Positions 1 to 9,088 of a stretch of 51,290 bases of DNA are shown in pieces. The DNA comes from a virus. The notes beneath the pieces were generated by a model. The model did not search any database and was not told where the DNA came from. It saw nothing but the letters and a program-made list of their open reading frames with translations. The position numbers and the translations under genes were made by a program. The first letter of the stretch is position 1. Each line of letters opens with the position of its first letter. The stretch covers positions 1 to 51,290 of the IMG/VR virus record IMGVR_UViG_3300031143_000770; one strand, given 5' to 3'.

Positions 1-1366
1 CGTGGGACTTGAACATGGTTTAGCAGGTTGTAATTTCTTAAAAGAAGATGATTCATATTTTCAATATAAATGGGGATTATATTCGGTTGGACATGCTCAG
101 CGAGATATCACTAAGACTGATAAGCGTGACATGATCATTCAAACACGTGATAGAAGTAAGACTTTTATCATGGGTGATTCTGGTGGTTATCAAATCGTAA
201 CTGGTGTTATCAAGTGTGATTGGAAGAATTTCAAGACAGATGATAGTTTACGTCATCAAGTGTTGAATTGGCTTGAACACACCGCAGATTATAGTATGAT
301 TCTTGATGTTCCCACGCTTGCCACATTGCCGCAGTATTCAGCGACTAGTGGTATCAAAGATTTCCAACAGTGTCTTGATTATACTAAGTTTAATGCTGAC
401 TTCTTTGTAAAGAACAGAAAGTTTGAAACTAAATACTTAAATGTTATGCAAGGTATGAATGAGCAAGAATCTCGTGTATGGTATGATGCAGTTAAGCATT
501 ATCCATTTGAGGGTTGGGCATTTTCTGGTGCTTGTAAGTCAAACAAAATTGATATCTTATTACGCAGACTAATTCAGATGCGTGATGACAAATTACTTGA
601 GCGAGGCGAACGAGATTTAGTTCATGTGCTAGGTGTAGGCAAACTCGAACTTGCTGTAGTTTATACTGCAATAAAACGAGCGTTGCGCGAGCATGTAAAT
701 TCTGATATGGAATTTACATTTGACGCAGCATCGCCATTCATTGGTGCATCGAAGGGTGAAATCTACGCTGAATCAATATATAAGAGTGAATCATTTAGGT
801 TACAGACTGATCGATTCATTAATGATAAATCATTAAAGGGTAGTACAGTACGGTTGCCTTATCGTTCACCTATTGCAGATCGTTTAACGATGGGCGATAT
901 GTGTTATCAAGGAGTAGGTGCGCTTGATAAGAACGGAGATGTATCAAAGACAAGTTGGGATTCATTGACTTATATGTTGATGCAAGGTCACAACACGTAT
1001 TCTCATATTGAATCTATTCAACGAGCAAATCGCTTTGCAGATGCTACCATGCCATTAATTAATACAGATCATAACTTATGGTCACAAGTAAGTGGTAAGG
1101 GCAAAGCCCGACAGATTGATGATCATATTCCAGTAGAAGTGGTTTATATGATCAATTTCATTGAGAAATTGTTTAAGAGTGAAACTCCTATGACAATGAT
1201 TAATGAGGCTGAAAGTTTGTTTGCTAAGTTCAGTAGACAGAAATCAGTAAAGAACAGTGACGTATTATTTTCTAATCTATTTCAGATGGGTGATGATGCA
1301 ACTGTAGACTCTGATGAGGAAATCGAACAAGATATCTCAGAAGAATTTTTAGAAACATTAACTTAA
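1..1366 (+). CDS. dpdA: TGT-superfamily transglycosylase, DpdA-like (5' end missing)
   Basis: The protein resembles the tRNA-guanine transglycosylase fold that phage DpdA proteins use to swap guanine in DNA for a 7-deazaguanine. Visible motifs are MGDSGGYQ near residue 58 (the DSGG(F/Y)Q catalytic-Asp motif), MILDVPT, NVMQG, WAFSGACKSN and HVLGVGKLE. At least 454 residues are present. The open frame runs into the window edge, so the GTG at base 2 is probably not the true start. FolE follows 0.6 kb downstream and QueE lies at 8.2 kb; both supply the precursor pathway. DNA as substrate, rather than tRNA, is inferred from the phage context. Confidence 0.72.
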   Translation, partial: VGLEHGLAGCNFLKEDDSYFQYKWGLYSVGHAQRDITKTDKRDMIIQTRDRSKTFIMGDSGGYQIVTGVIKCDWKNFKTDDSLRHQVLNWLEHTADYSMILDVPTLATLPQYSATSGIKDFQQCLDYTKFNADFFVKNRKFETKYLNVMQGMNEQESRVWYDAVKHYPFEGWAFSGACKSNKIDILLRRLIQMRDDKLLERGERDLVHVLGVGKLELAVVYTAIKRALREHVNSDMEFTFDAASPFIGASKGEIYAESIYKSESFRLQTDRFINDKSLKGSTVRLPYRSPIADRLTMGDMCYQGVGALDKNGDVSKTSWDSLTYMLMQGHNTYSHIESIQRANRFADATMPLINTDHNLWSQVSGKGKARQIDDHIPVEVVYMINFIEKLFKSETPMTMINEAESLFAKFSRQKSVKNSDVLFSNLFQMGDDATVDSDEEIEQDISEEFLETLT

Positions 1367-1390
1367 CTTAAACTAAACGGAGAAATCAAC

Positions 1391-1597
1391 ATGGCTAAGA
1401 AAATTAGACTTATTGACGATGTAGAAAATAATGATTCATTATCATTGACAGAAGCACCGAAGGGTGATATGATTGATACAGCATTTACAAAAGAAGACGC
1501 TGCAACACTTATGAAACTTGCAGAAGCGATTGATTGGAAATTATGGGAGTTGTTAAAATTCACTCGTAAATTCGAAGCAACCGAAGATGAAACATAA
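1391..1597 (+). CDS. Small acidic hypothetical protein
   Basis: A 68-residue protein, acidic and without cysteines, that I do not recognise. The start is supported by a good ribosome site (cggagaa) 8 nt upstream. It follows the transglycosylase by 24 bp and probably shares its transcript. Confidence 0.6.
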   Translation: MAKKIRLIDDVENNDSLSLTEAPKGDMIDTAFTKEDAATLMKLAEAIDWKLWELLKFTRKFEATEDET

Positions 1598-1627
1598 CTT
1601 TAACTATTAACTAATTGGTATATTATT

Positions 1628-1990
1628 ATGACCACAGATACAGCAGCACCAGCATCCCAGTATAAGCCCTCGGCGCCTCGTCTACCATCACTATACATTA
1701 GTGGGTATTACACCTTACACGATATTAAGTTTGATTTGTTGAAGATCATTGAGCCATACGATGGTTATATGTTTAATCGCAAAGATACCGAACATGTTCG
1801 TGGATTGTTTAATAACTTTTTGAGTGATCTTCGTCGTGCATACAAGTTGCGTGAATACAATATCTATACTACCGTGAAGGATAATGCTATTACATTTGAT
1901 GTAACAGTAAAGATTCACAAAGATCGTGCAGTAAAGAAATTGAAAATCCACGTAGGTCGTTTGAACTACGTATCTCCAACTCACTCTTAG
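1628..1990 (+). CDS. Hypothetical protein, 120 aa
   Basis: Unrecognised 120-residue protein. The N-terminal 20 residues are Pro/Ala/Ser rich; the rest is mixed alpha/beta with a basic C-terminal half. There is no clear Shine-Dalgarno sequence. It sits 9 bp before folE in what looks like one operon. No function is proposed. Confidence 0.6.
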   Translation: MTTDTAAPASQYKPSAPRLPSLYISGYYTLHDIKFDLLKIIEPYDGYMFNRKDTEHVRGLFNNFLSDLRRAYKLREYNIYTTVKDNAITFDVTVKIHKDRAVKKLKIHVGRLNYVSPTHS

Positions 1991-1999
1991 GAGTATAAG

Positions 2000-2686
2000 A
2001 TGTCAGTATCAAGTAAAATTAAACAGCGCCTCACTGATGCCGATCATCGACATTGGGCAGGGGATAATATTTCAGAATATATCATGGATGGTGAACACGA
2101 TGAACTTATTGTAGAACTTACTGAAAAGTTCGAAGGTGTTCTTAATAGTTTAATAATTGATACAGTCAATGATCCCAATTCGCAAGATACTGGACGACGA
2201 CTTGCTAAAATGTATGTGACAGAATTAATGAGTGGGCGTTATTATCCTGCTCCTTCTGCTACTGCATTTCCAAACAATAGCAGTGATCCGTTTAAAGGTA
2301 TGTTGGTAGTTAGATCTGAAATCAAATCAATGTGTTCACATCATCATCAACCTGTAACTGGTGTTGTTTATATTGGCATCTTACCGGAAGATAAAGTAAT
2401 TGGATTAAGTAAGTACACGCGTATTGCACAATGGTGTGCAAGGCGTGGAACGCTTCAAGAAGAACTTGCAAATGATATTGCTCGTGAAATTGAGAAGGCT
2501 ACCGATAGTAAGCATCTTGCAGTGTATATTCAAGCCGAGCATGGCTGTTGCACTAATCGAGGCATTATGGCACATAGTTCGTTAACACAAACTACTGTAC
2601 TTAGAGGTAATTTCTTCGTTAAGGCTTCTGTTAAAGAAGAGTTCTTTGATAATATTAAAATGCAACAATCATTTGCACCGAGGTAA
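2000..2686 (+). CDS. folE: GTP cyclohydrolase I
   Basis: Converts GTP to 7,8-dihydroneopterin triphosphate, the first step toward folate and toward preQ0. At 228 residues it is a normal length for type I enzymes. The zinc-site motif MCSHHHQP (Cys112 with the following histidines) and the second cysteine motif EHGCCTNRG (about 180-188) are present, as are the KVIGLSKYTRI and RGTLQEELANDI family blocks. The ribosome site taggag precedes the ATG. With the DpdA-like gene just upstream and queE at 8.2 kb, its likely job is making 7-deazaguanine precursor for DNA modification. Confidence 0.93.
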   Translation: MSVSSKIKQRLTDADHRHWAGDNISEYIMDGEHDELIVELTEKFEGVLNSLIIDTVNDPNSQDTGRRLAKMYVTELMSGRYYPAPSATAFPNNSSDPFKGMLVVRSEIKSMCSHHHQPVTGVVYIGILPEDKVIGLSKYTRIAQWCARRGTLQEELANDIAREIEKATDSKHLAVYIQAEHGCCTNRGIMAHSSLTQTTVLRGNFFVKASVKEEFFDNIKMQQSFAPR

Positions 2687-2688
2687 TT

Positions 2689-3234
2689 ATGAATAAAAGA
2701 GTATATTACAGTTGGGAAGACGTTGAGCATATGCTTGCGACAATCAATAATGAAATGGCAGCCGATGGTTGGCGCCCAGACTACATTGTAGGTATGACAC
2801 GTGGCGGTCTGGTACCAGCAGTTATGTTGAGCAACTTGACTGGCATTAAAATGCATGCACTAGGTAAAGATGACACCAATGCGTGGATGTCAGAAGATGC
2901 AGTGGGATGGGAAGACACTACTAATGACGGTGATGCTATCGTTCCAGATGTAAACCATCCTAATAATAGATCTAACATTCTTGTTATCGATGATATCAAT
3001 CATTCTGGTAAATCTTTTAATTGGCTAAAGTCTGATTGGAAAAGTACATCGGCTCAACCTGACTTTGCATGGGATGATATCTGGCATGGAAATGTTAGAT
3101 TTGCATCATTGGTAGACAATGAAGCAAGTTTATTCACAGATGTTGATTATGCAGCAATCGAGATGAATAAGATCGACAAGCCTGTATGGTGTGTATTCCC
3201 TTGGGAAGCAGAACGCGATTATGGCAACTTATAA
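2689..3234 (+). CDS. Phosphoribosyltransferase-family protein
   Basis: A 181-residue type I phosphoribosyltransferase-like protein. The PRPP loop is visible as NILVIDDINHSGKS (about residues 95-109), and GMTRGGLVPAVML near residue 36 is the usual second loop of guanine/xanthine-type enzymes. It starts 2 bp after folE. Its base specificity cannot be read from sequence. Purine salvage, or supply of a modified purine, would fit the neighbourhood, but this is inference. Confidence 0.75.
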   Translation: MNKRVYYSWEDVEHMLATINNEMAADGWRPDYIVGMTRGGLVPAVMLSNLTGIKMHALGKDDTNAWMSEDAVGWEDTTNDGDAIVPDVNHPNNRSNILVIDDINHSGKSFNWLKSDWKSTSAQPDFAWDDIWHGNVRFASLVDNEASLFTDVDYAAIEMNKIDKPVWCVFPWEAERDYGNL

Positions 3235-3532
3235 TAACCAATCAGATGTATGTGTAGACACAATAGATGGTTCATCTATAACAACTGACTTCATACATCC
3301 GAGTTATGCTGTTGGCAGACTAACGTCAGATATGCGTAATAGTGTTATCATAAATACACCAGATGGTAATACTATTGATCTAGTAGAATCATTAAATGAA
3401 TCCAATATGTTACTAGGTGTTATGACTACCTTATTGAATAATCTCATCAAAGAGAATCCTAGCATCACTAGTGCACAATCTATTGAGGAATTATTAGATC
3501 AGCAAAAAATGATGAATAAGTTAGCCAAATAA
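3221..3532 (+). CDS. Hypothetical phage protein, 103 aa
   Basis: Unrecognised protein. I use the ATG at 3221, which overlaps the end of the phosphoribosyltransferase by 14 bp, rather than the in-frame ATG at 3191 lying deeper inside it. The C-terminal half is predicted helical (LLNNLIKE, SIEELLDQQKMMNKLAK). It ends immediately before the strong promoter of the protease gene. Confidence 0.55.
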   Translation: MATYNNQSDVCVDTIDGSSITTDFIHPSYAVGRLTSDMRNSVIINTPDGNTIDLVESLNESNMLLGVMTTLLNNLIKENPSITSAQSIEELLDQQKMMNKLAK

Positions 3533-3534
3533 GG

Positions 3535-3563
3535 TTGACAAGTAATGATTCTTGCTGTATACT
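3535..3563 (+). promoter_or_regulatory. Sigma70-type promoter for the subtilase gene
   Basis: TTGACA (3535-3540), 17-nt spacer, TATACT (3558-3563). It lies 33 bp before the protease ATG. Confidence 0.85.
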
Positions 3564-3596
3564 TAATATATAAGTTAATTAAACAGTGAGAACATT

Positions 3597-6356
3597 ATGA
3601 TTAAATTTAAAAAGACAATTACTGCATTATCAATTGCATTGGCAATGGGTTTCACAGCAGTACCTATTCAGGCAGAAGCAGCGTATAAGTCATACTATGA
3701 TTACGCGTCTAGCATCAAACGCCAACGTTCACAAATTAATTTCGTAACCACTATGTTAAGAAGTTATACTCGCACTGTTAAAGTATATGGTAATCTTATC
3801 AGCAAATATGGCGCTAAGTATGGTCATTACTCTTGGTTCCGTCCTATCATTCAACGCCACGCATTCTATGAAACAGAAGTAGCGCGTTACACACAATTAT
3901 TAAATTCCATTCAAGACACATCAGTCACGATAGTTTCTTCTTCTACTCGTGTTGAACCATATGTACAAACTACAAATAGCAAGCCAGTATTGATCTCGTC
4001 TACTGACACGGTTGAAAAAGAAACTGATGCTGGTATGATTTCTGAATATGCAGTTTTGACACTGGTGTCTGAAATCATCACTACTGTTCGTACATTTGAA
4101 ATGACTATTATTGATACATCGTACAGTGATGGTACAAATGATTCAAAGCGCACAGCAAAACTACTAGACACTACAAACACACCAAATCGTGAAACAACTC
4201 GTGATCGTGAATTGATTCGTAGTTATCCTGTTCCTGTTATTGTGGATGAATCGCCTGTACAAGTAGCAGAAGGCGAAACAGGTATAAAGACAGTCGATGC
4301 AATGACGGTTGAAGAATATCTTGCTCGTGATGATGTTGATTATTCACAGACAGACACATATCGTCAAGCAGCATGGAATACTAATTCACGCACTAACGCA
4401 GATTTCATCGAGCGAGAGAGTGGTTTGGCGCCTTATGCTAGATCATTAGATGCCATTGGTGCACCAGAAGCATGGGCACGTGGTTGGACAGGCAAGGGAT
4501 CTATCATTGGTATTGTAGATTCTGGCATTGATCTAGATCATAGTGAATTTGCTGGTAAGATTATCGATGCAAAATGTTTCACACGAGCGTGTGATCTTGG
4601 TTATGAAACAGTGCACGATATCACGAAGGTTAGTCATGGAACGCACGTTGCAGGCATCGCATCTGCAAGTTTAGATGGTGTAGGTACCACAGGCGTAGCA
4701 CCAGATGCAAAGTTATTGATTGCAAAGGCAAGCACAGGCACCTACGGATCGTTTGATTTAAAAGCCGCAGCAAAGGGTATTGCTTGGGCAGCAGCGAATG
4801 GTGCTGATGTCATTAACTTGAGTGCAAACTATAATGTAGATACAACATACAAAAATAGCATTCTAGAGATCGGTGATGGATTCTATCGTTCAACTGATCA
4901 ACGTGGTCGTGATGGAAAAACTTATGAAACGAATGGGTATTCGTTCTTACAGACAGATTGGTTGCCAGAAGATATGAAAGCAGCGATGGAAGGTCATGAA
5001 TCTGTTTTAGTTGCAGCCGCTGGTAATCAGGGTTTAGATTTTAGTACATTCCCTGCGCATTATGCAGTACTTGAAAACGATGATGGTACATTGGCATTAG
5101 ACGGGCGTGTTATTGTAGCGGGTTCTTATGACTTGCGTAGTGAGCAAATTTCTAGATGGAGTAACAAGGCTGGTACTGTATGTTTTGATTATGATGAAAC
5201 AGCAGACATGTGCAATACTGATCACCGTGTAAGTGATTACTTTTTGATGGCACCTGGCTCATATGTAGCATCTACTGATAGCAATGGGGAGTATCGTTTA
5301 AATACTGGTACATCAATGGCGGCACCTATGATCGCTGGTGCAGTCGCAGTGGTCAAGCAGATGTGGCCACACATGAAAGGTGAGAATCTTGCTAAGTTAT
5401 TATTGAATACTGGTGATAAAGATATTCCTAATTATGATGTAAATGTTCACGGACAAGGGCTACTTGATTTGGCAGAAGCAACTACACCACAAGGTGTTGT
5501 TGGTATACCTACCACGGGTCGCGTAGAAGGTGGTAAGACTTCAGTTACGAATTCGGGCACTGCTAGTGTATCGGGTGTTAATATTTCAGCATTGTCATCA
5601 ATGATGGTAGTTGATGATTATGATCGTGACTTCTATGTAAACGGCAATGATTTAATTCAAAGTATTGATACTCGTACAGTACATACAACTCATGCAGCAC
5701 AAAGTGGTATAGCAGCAGATCAGTATGCAGGCTTCTCTACTGGTATTCGATTATCTGCACAGGGAATTGATTATAGTGTCAGTGATGAAGGTGCACATAT
5801 TGCTACTACACTTAACGACATTACGATCGGTGCAGTAGTAGAGAGCAACACATTCTTAGGTAATTATGCAGATAGTATGCTGATCGATGTTAACGGTGCC
5901 AATACATTATACATGGGTTACAATAAAGAATATGAAACTAATGGTGTGACTTATTTCGGAGGTGCAAATATTGGTTTAACATCATTGAATGTTGGTGATA
6001 ATGCAATGATGAAATCTGCAAGTTCATTAGTAAGTAACTCTGCCACACTTGGTGCTAAGTTTAAAACTGCACATGGTACATTCGGATTTGTTGCAGCACT
6101 ACCAGTAGCGATCGCCCAAGGTGATGCTAAATTTGATGTAGCAGCATCGGTATCGTCAGTGGGTGATATTACCACGAACCATATGACAAGTTCATTGTCA
6201 TCACAGACGCGTGAGTATAATCTTGGCATGTTCTATGATACCGCTATTACTGATAACGTAGACATTGAAATGTTTGCAGAAGCACGTAATAACTATACAG
6301 GTACAGCAGGATTACTTGCAATGGAAGCAGGTGTGACGTTAACTGGAACATTCTAA
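3597..6356 (+). CDS. Secreted subtilisin-like protease with autotransporter-like C-terminus
   Basis: A 919-residue S8 serine protease. The N-terminus is a classic signal peptide (basic start, hydrophobic core, AxA-type cleavage near residue 27). The catalytic triad is intact: Asp308 in GIVDSGIDLD, His347 in HGTHVAGIAS, Ser573 in NTGTSMAAPM; the oxyanion Asn is in AAAGNQG. About 280 residues after the protease domain are rich in short alternating strands and end in Phe, as outer-membrane barrels and autotransporters do. It has its own strong promoter. A phage gene of this type may alter the infected cell's surface or act in entry or lysis. The barrel assignment is inference. Confidence 0.85.
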   Translation: MIKFKKTITALSIALAMGFTAVPIQAEAAYKSYYDYASSIKRQRSQINFVTTMLRSYTRTVKVYGNLISKYGAKYGHYSWFRPIIQRHAFYETEVARYTQLLNSIQDTSVTIVSSSTRVEPYVQTTNSKPVLISSTDTVEKETDAGMISEYAVLTLVSEIITTVRTFEMTIIDTSYSDGTNDSKRTAKLLDTTNTPNRETTRDRELIRSYPVPVIVDESPVQVAEGETGIKTVDAMTVEEYLARDDVDYSQTDTYRQAAWNTNSRTNADFIERESGLAPYARSLDAIGAPEAWARGWTGKGSIIGIVDSGIDLDHSEFAGKIIDAKCFTRACDLGYETVHDITKVSHGTHVAGIASASLDGVGTTGVAPDAKLLIAKASTGTYGSFDLKAAAKGIAWAAANGADVINLSANYNVDTTYKNSILEIGDGFYRSTDQRGRDGKTYETNGYSFLQTDWLPEDMKAAMEGHESVLVAAAGNQGLDFSTFPAHYAVLENDDGTLALDGRVIVAGSYDLRSEQISRWSNKAGTVCFDYDETADMCNTDHRVSDYFLMAPGSYVASTDSNGEYRLNTGTSMAAPMIAGAVAVVKQMWPHMKGENLAKLLLNTGDKDIPNYDVNVHGQGLLDLAEATTPQGVVGIPTTGRVEGGKTSVTNSGTASVSGVNISALSSMMVVDDYDRDFYVNGNDLIQSIDTRTVHTTHAAQSGIAADQYAGFSTGIRLSAQGIDYSVSDEGAHIATTLNDITIGAVVESNTFLGNYADSMLIDVNGANTLYMGYNKEYETNGVTYFGGANIGLTSLNVGDNAMMKSASSLVSNSATLGAKFKTAHGTFGFVAALPVAIAQGDAKFDVAASVSSVGDITTNHMTSSLSSQTREYNLGMFYDTAITDNVDIEMFAEARNNYTGTAGLLAMEAGVTLTGTF

Positions 6357-6374
6357 AATATAACAATAACAAAT

Positions 6375-6393
6375 AGGGACGCAATGCGTCCCT
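6375..6393 (+). terminator. Hairpin after the subtilase, possible terminator
   Basis: Perfect 8-bp stem (agggacgc/gcgtccct) around a 3-nt AAT. It is followed by TTAG rather than a U-run, so termination efficiency is uncertain. Confidence 0.45.
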
Positions 6394-6412
6394 TAGTCAT
6401 GAGAAAGAAACA

Positions 6413-6856
6413 ATGAATAATAAACAAGTAGTAGGATTCACCTGTAGTACATTTGATTTGCTACACTCTGGTCACATACAGATGTTACGTGATGCAAAAG
6501 AACACTGTGACTATTTAATATGTGGATTGCAAATTGATCCTACCATTGATAGATCAGAGAAGAACGCACCCATACAGACAGTGGTTGAACGATATAATCA
6601 GTTACAAGCAGTTAAGTACGTAGATGAAATCATTCCGTATGCGACTGAGGAAGACCTAAAAGATATACTAGAAATGTATAATATTAATGTCCGTATCTTA
6701 GGTGAAGAATATAGAAACAAAGAATTCACAGGCAAAGATATATGTAGTCGCCGTAGCATACAGTTATTTTTTAACAATCGTGATCATCGTTTTTCTAGCA
6801 GTGATTTACGTAAGCGTATAGCAGATAGTCAAAAGCACAAAGAAGAAATAAAATGA
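6413..6856 (+). CDS. Cytidylyltransferase-like nucleotidyltransferase
   Basis: A 147-residue protein of the glycerol-3-phosphate/ethanolamine-phosphate cytidylyltransferase group. It opens with GFTCSTFDLLHSGHIQML, matching the HxGH nucleotide-binding signature. The second half has ILGEEYRNKEFTG and the RFSSSDLRKRI motif in place of the usual RTxGISTT-type region. It overlaps the next gene by ATGA, implying translational coupling. Its substrate is unknown; a role in cell-surface or nucleotide-sugar chemistry is possible. Confidence 0.8.
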   Translation: MNNKQVVGFTCSTFDLLHSGHIQMLRDAKEHCDYLICGLQIDPTIDRSEKNAPIQTVVERYNQLQAVKYVDEIIPYATEEDLKDILEMYNINVRILGEEYRNKEFTGKDICSRRSIQLFFNNRDHRFSSSDLRKRIADSQKHKEEIK

Positions 6857-7173
6857 AACAAGAATATAGGGTATGGAATTACTTAGAATCGGAAATGACG
6901 ATTGATGGAAATTGGGTGTCACATAACCATAAAATGTTTACAGCTAACAAGCGCACCAACCAGAATCATAGTTGTCGTGATATAATGCTTATGTTTCTTA
7001 CCGACAATCAAGCACCTAGTAACTTCTTATTAGAGATGGGTGTGTCGTTACGTGTTGAACATACAAGAGATGATAACCTAAGAGAATCAAGATTTGCTAT
7101 TATTGCAGAAATGACACCTAATGAAAATAGGTTGTGGGAAGAGCATCGTTTTTTACAGAAATTACAGGCGTAG
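6853..7173 (+). CDS. Hypothetical protein, 106 aa
   Basis: Unrecognised soluble protein of 106 residues, with a predicted alpha/beta mix and no signal peptide. The start overlaps the preceding stop codon (ATGA), so it is probably translated together with the nucleotidyltransferase. Confidence 0.6.
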   Translation: MKQEYRVWNYLESEMTIDGNWVSHNHKMFTANKRTNQNHSCRDIMLMFLTDNQAPSNFLLEMGVSLRVEHTRDDNLRESRFAIIAEMTPNENRLWEEHRFLQKLQA

Positions 7174-7188
7174 GTAGAGGAATACATT

Positions 7189-7866
7189 ATGAAGATAAAA
7201 ATTGGCAAATATCCTGATCGTTGGATTAGCAGAGTACATACTAACCACATGGAAAAGAAGTATGGTTTCCTATGGGAAATGAACGACAAGGAACTGAACG
7301 ACAAAGAGCCAGTTGTTCCTACACGGTTTGATAACTCAGTTGAGGTGCTTGAAGATTGCTTGCAAACTTTATACAACTGGTCAGTTAACTTGATAGCAGA
7401 TCGTCAAACACAAACTGTAAAGGTTCATATTGATAAATGGGATACATGGAGCATGGATTCTACATTAGCCCCTATCATCCATCCAATGCTAATACAACTT
7501 AACGCAACCAATCATGGTGCACCTAATGTATCATTTACAGATGTGCCTAAAAGATTACGTCCGAGTAAGAAGCAAAGTAACGCATACAATGAAAAGGGCG
7601 ATGTCGATGACAAGCACTTTGAACGTTGGGATTGGATCATGGGCGAAATGATTTGGGCATTTGAACAAAAGTTAGGCGATGATGGGTGGGAACAACAGTA
7701 TTATAAATATGAAGATATTCCAGTAGATGAAAAATCAGAAGACTTTAGCGAAAGACTAGGTATTAAACTGGTGTGGGAAGACAATGAAGGTCGTGAGAAG
7801 CATCAAGCGAGAATGTCTAATGGGTTTAGATTGTTTGGGGTTTATTTTGAGTGCCTTTGGGATTAA
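7189..7866 (+). CDS. Conserved phage protein of unknown function, 225 aa
   Basis: A 225-residue protein rich in Trp and acidic residues. It contains blocks such as DKWDTWSMDSTLAPIIHPML and HFERWDWIMGEMIWAFEQKL, which I associate from memory with a protein common in marine T4-like phages. Its function is unknown. A ribosome site (gtagagg) precedes the ATG. Confidence 0.7.
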   Translation: MKIKIGKYPDRWISRVHTNHMEKKYGFLWEMNDKELNDKEPVVPTRFDNSVEVLEDCLQTLYNWSVNLIADRQTQTVKVHIDKWDTWSMDSTLAPIIHPMLIQLNATNHGAPNVSFTDVPKRLRPSKKQSNAYNEKGDVDDKHFERWDWIMGEMIWAFEQKLGDDGWEQQYYKYEDIPVDEKSEDFSERLGIKLVWEDNEGREKHQARMSNGFRLFGVYFECLWD

Positions 7867-7897
7867 TATGAACAATGGGCGTATAGAAGCGATAATT

Positions 7898-8173
7898 ATG
7901 AATAAAGAAAAAATAAAAGAATTGATGGTTATCACAGCAGAAGAATGTGGTGAATTGACGCAAGCATGTTGTAAGATATATCGCTGGGATATAGACAGCA
8001 TATATGAAAATGGTTCAAACAAACAGCGATTACTTGAGGAAGCAGGTGATGTTATGGCGATGATTTCTATAATGGTTGATAATGATCTATTGACAGAACA
8101 AGAATTAAATGATAGAATAGATTATAAGAAACGAAAATTAAAAGAGTGGAGTAGTTTATTTGATGAAACTTAG
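7898..8173 (+). CDS. MazG-like nucleotide pyrophosphohydrolase
   Basis: A 91-residue all-helical protein. It carries the MazG-type metal motif EECGELTQACCK (ExxE) near residue 13 and a second acidic pair in LLEEAGDVMAMI. Such enzymes hydrolyse (d)NTPs or alarmones, and many phages carry one. I chose the ATG at 7898; an in-frame ATG at 7868, just after the preceding stop, would add 10 residues. The 3' end overlaps queE by 11 bp. Confidence 0.75.
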   Translation: MNKEKIKELMVITAEECGELTQACCKIYRWDIDSIYENGSNKQRLLEEAGDVMAMISIMVDNDLLTEQELNDRIDYKKRKLKEWSSLFDET

Positions 8174-9047
8174 ATACAGTGAAGCATTCTATTCGCTTCA
8201 AGGTGAAGGTAAATTTGTAGGTGTGCCTAGTGTATTCTTGCGTACTTTCGGTTGCAATTTTCGCTGCAAATCATTTTCAATGTCGAGTGAAGAACGTGAA
8301 TCTATCAAAGACGAACGATACAATCCAGAAGTAAAGAAATTGATTGATGATGGTGTACATATAAATGCTACGCTATTGGAAGACTTACCTATCATTCATA
8401 CAGGCTGTGATACATACGCGAGTATCTACCCAGAGTTCAAGCACTTGATGTTTGATCGTACTGTAGATGAAGTAGTTGATCACTTGTTATCGCTTACGCC
8501 AAACGGTAAGTGGATGATGGATAATGGTCAAGATATTCACTTAGTGATTACTGGTGGCGAACCTTTATTGGCATGGCAACGTATGTATGTGGATATATTT
8601 GAACATCCTCGTATGAGTGATTTAAGAAATGTTACATTTGAAACAAACACAACTCAGTCATTACATGACGAGTTATTTGAATATCTAGATAATAAAGATA
8701 CAATCACAGTAACGTGGAGTTGTTCACCTAAACTATTGGTTAGTGGCGAATCTCATGAAGATGCGATTAAGCCTGGTGTTGCTGTTCAGTATCGTCTAGT
8801 TACTGGTAATAATTTATATCTTAAATTTGTTGTATCTAATGCGGCAGATGTAGCAGAAGTAGATGAGGTAGTGACAGAGTATCGTAATTTTGGTATTGAA
8901 TGTCCTGTATATCTTATGCCAATAGGTGGTCGCTCAGAAGAGTACGATTTATCAGTAAGAGATATTGCACAGTTGGCATTAGAAAAAGGTTATAGATTTA
9001 GCCCAAGATTGCACATAGATTTATATGGTAATAATTGGGGTACATAA
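8163..9047 (+). CDS. queE: 7-carboxy-7-deazaguanine synthase, variant cluster motif
   Basis: Radical SAM enzyme converting carboxy-tetrahydropterin to 7-carboxy-7-deazaguanine in preQ0 synthesis. Diagnostic blocks are the N-terminal FYSLQGEGKFVGVPSVFLRTFG and the SAM-binding ITGGEP. The Fe-S motif is unusual: Cys31 and Cys35 fit CxxxCxxC, but the third position is Phe38. A cysteine further on (Cys82, in HTGCDTYAS) may supply the third ligand. At 294 residues it is longer than cellular QueE. The start is the ATG at 8163, inside the MazG-like gene; the TTG one codon earlier is not needed. Confidence 0.85.
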   Translation: MKLRYSEAFYSLQGEGKFVGVPSVFLRTFGCNFRCKSFSMSSEERESIKDERYNPEVKKLIDDGVHINATLLEDLPIIHTGCDTYASIYPEFKHLMFDRTVDEVVDHLLSLTPNGKWMMDNGQDIHLVITGGEPLLAWQRMYVDIFEHPRMSDLRNVTFETNTTQSLHDELFEYLDNKDTITVTWSCSPKLLVSGESHEDAIKPGVAVQYRLVTGNNLYLKFVVSNAADVAEVDEVVTEYRNFGIECPVYLMPIGGRSEEYDLSVRDIAQLALEKGYRFSPRLHIDLYGNNWGT

Positions 9048-9050
9048 ATA
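9043..9050 (+). promoter_or_regulatory. T4-like late promoter box (CATAAATA)
   Basis: CATAAATA 38 nt before the metK start, overlapping the end of queE. It resembles the T4 late -10 element TATAAATA. Confidence 0.5.
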
Positions 9051-9088
9051 GTACAAGCAATATAAAATGGAGATTTACAAAACAAATT

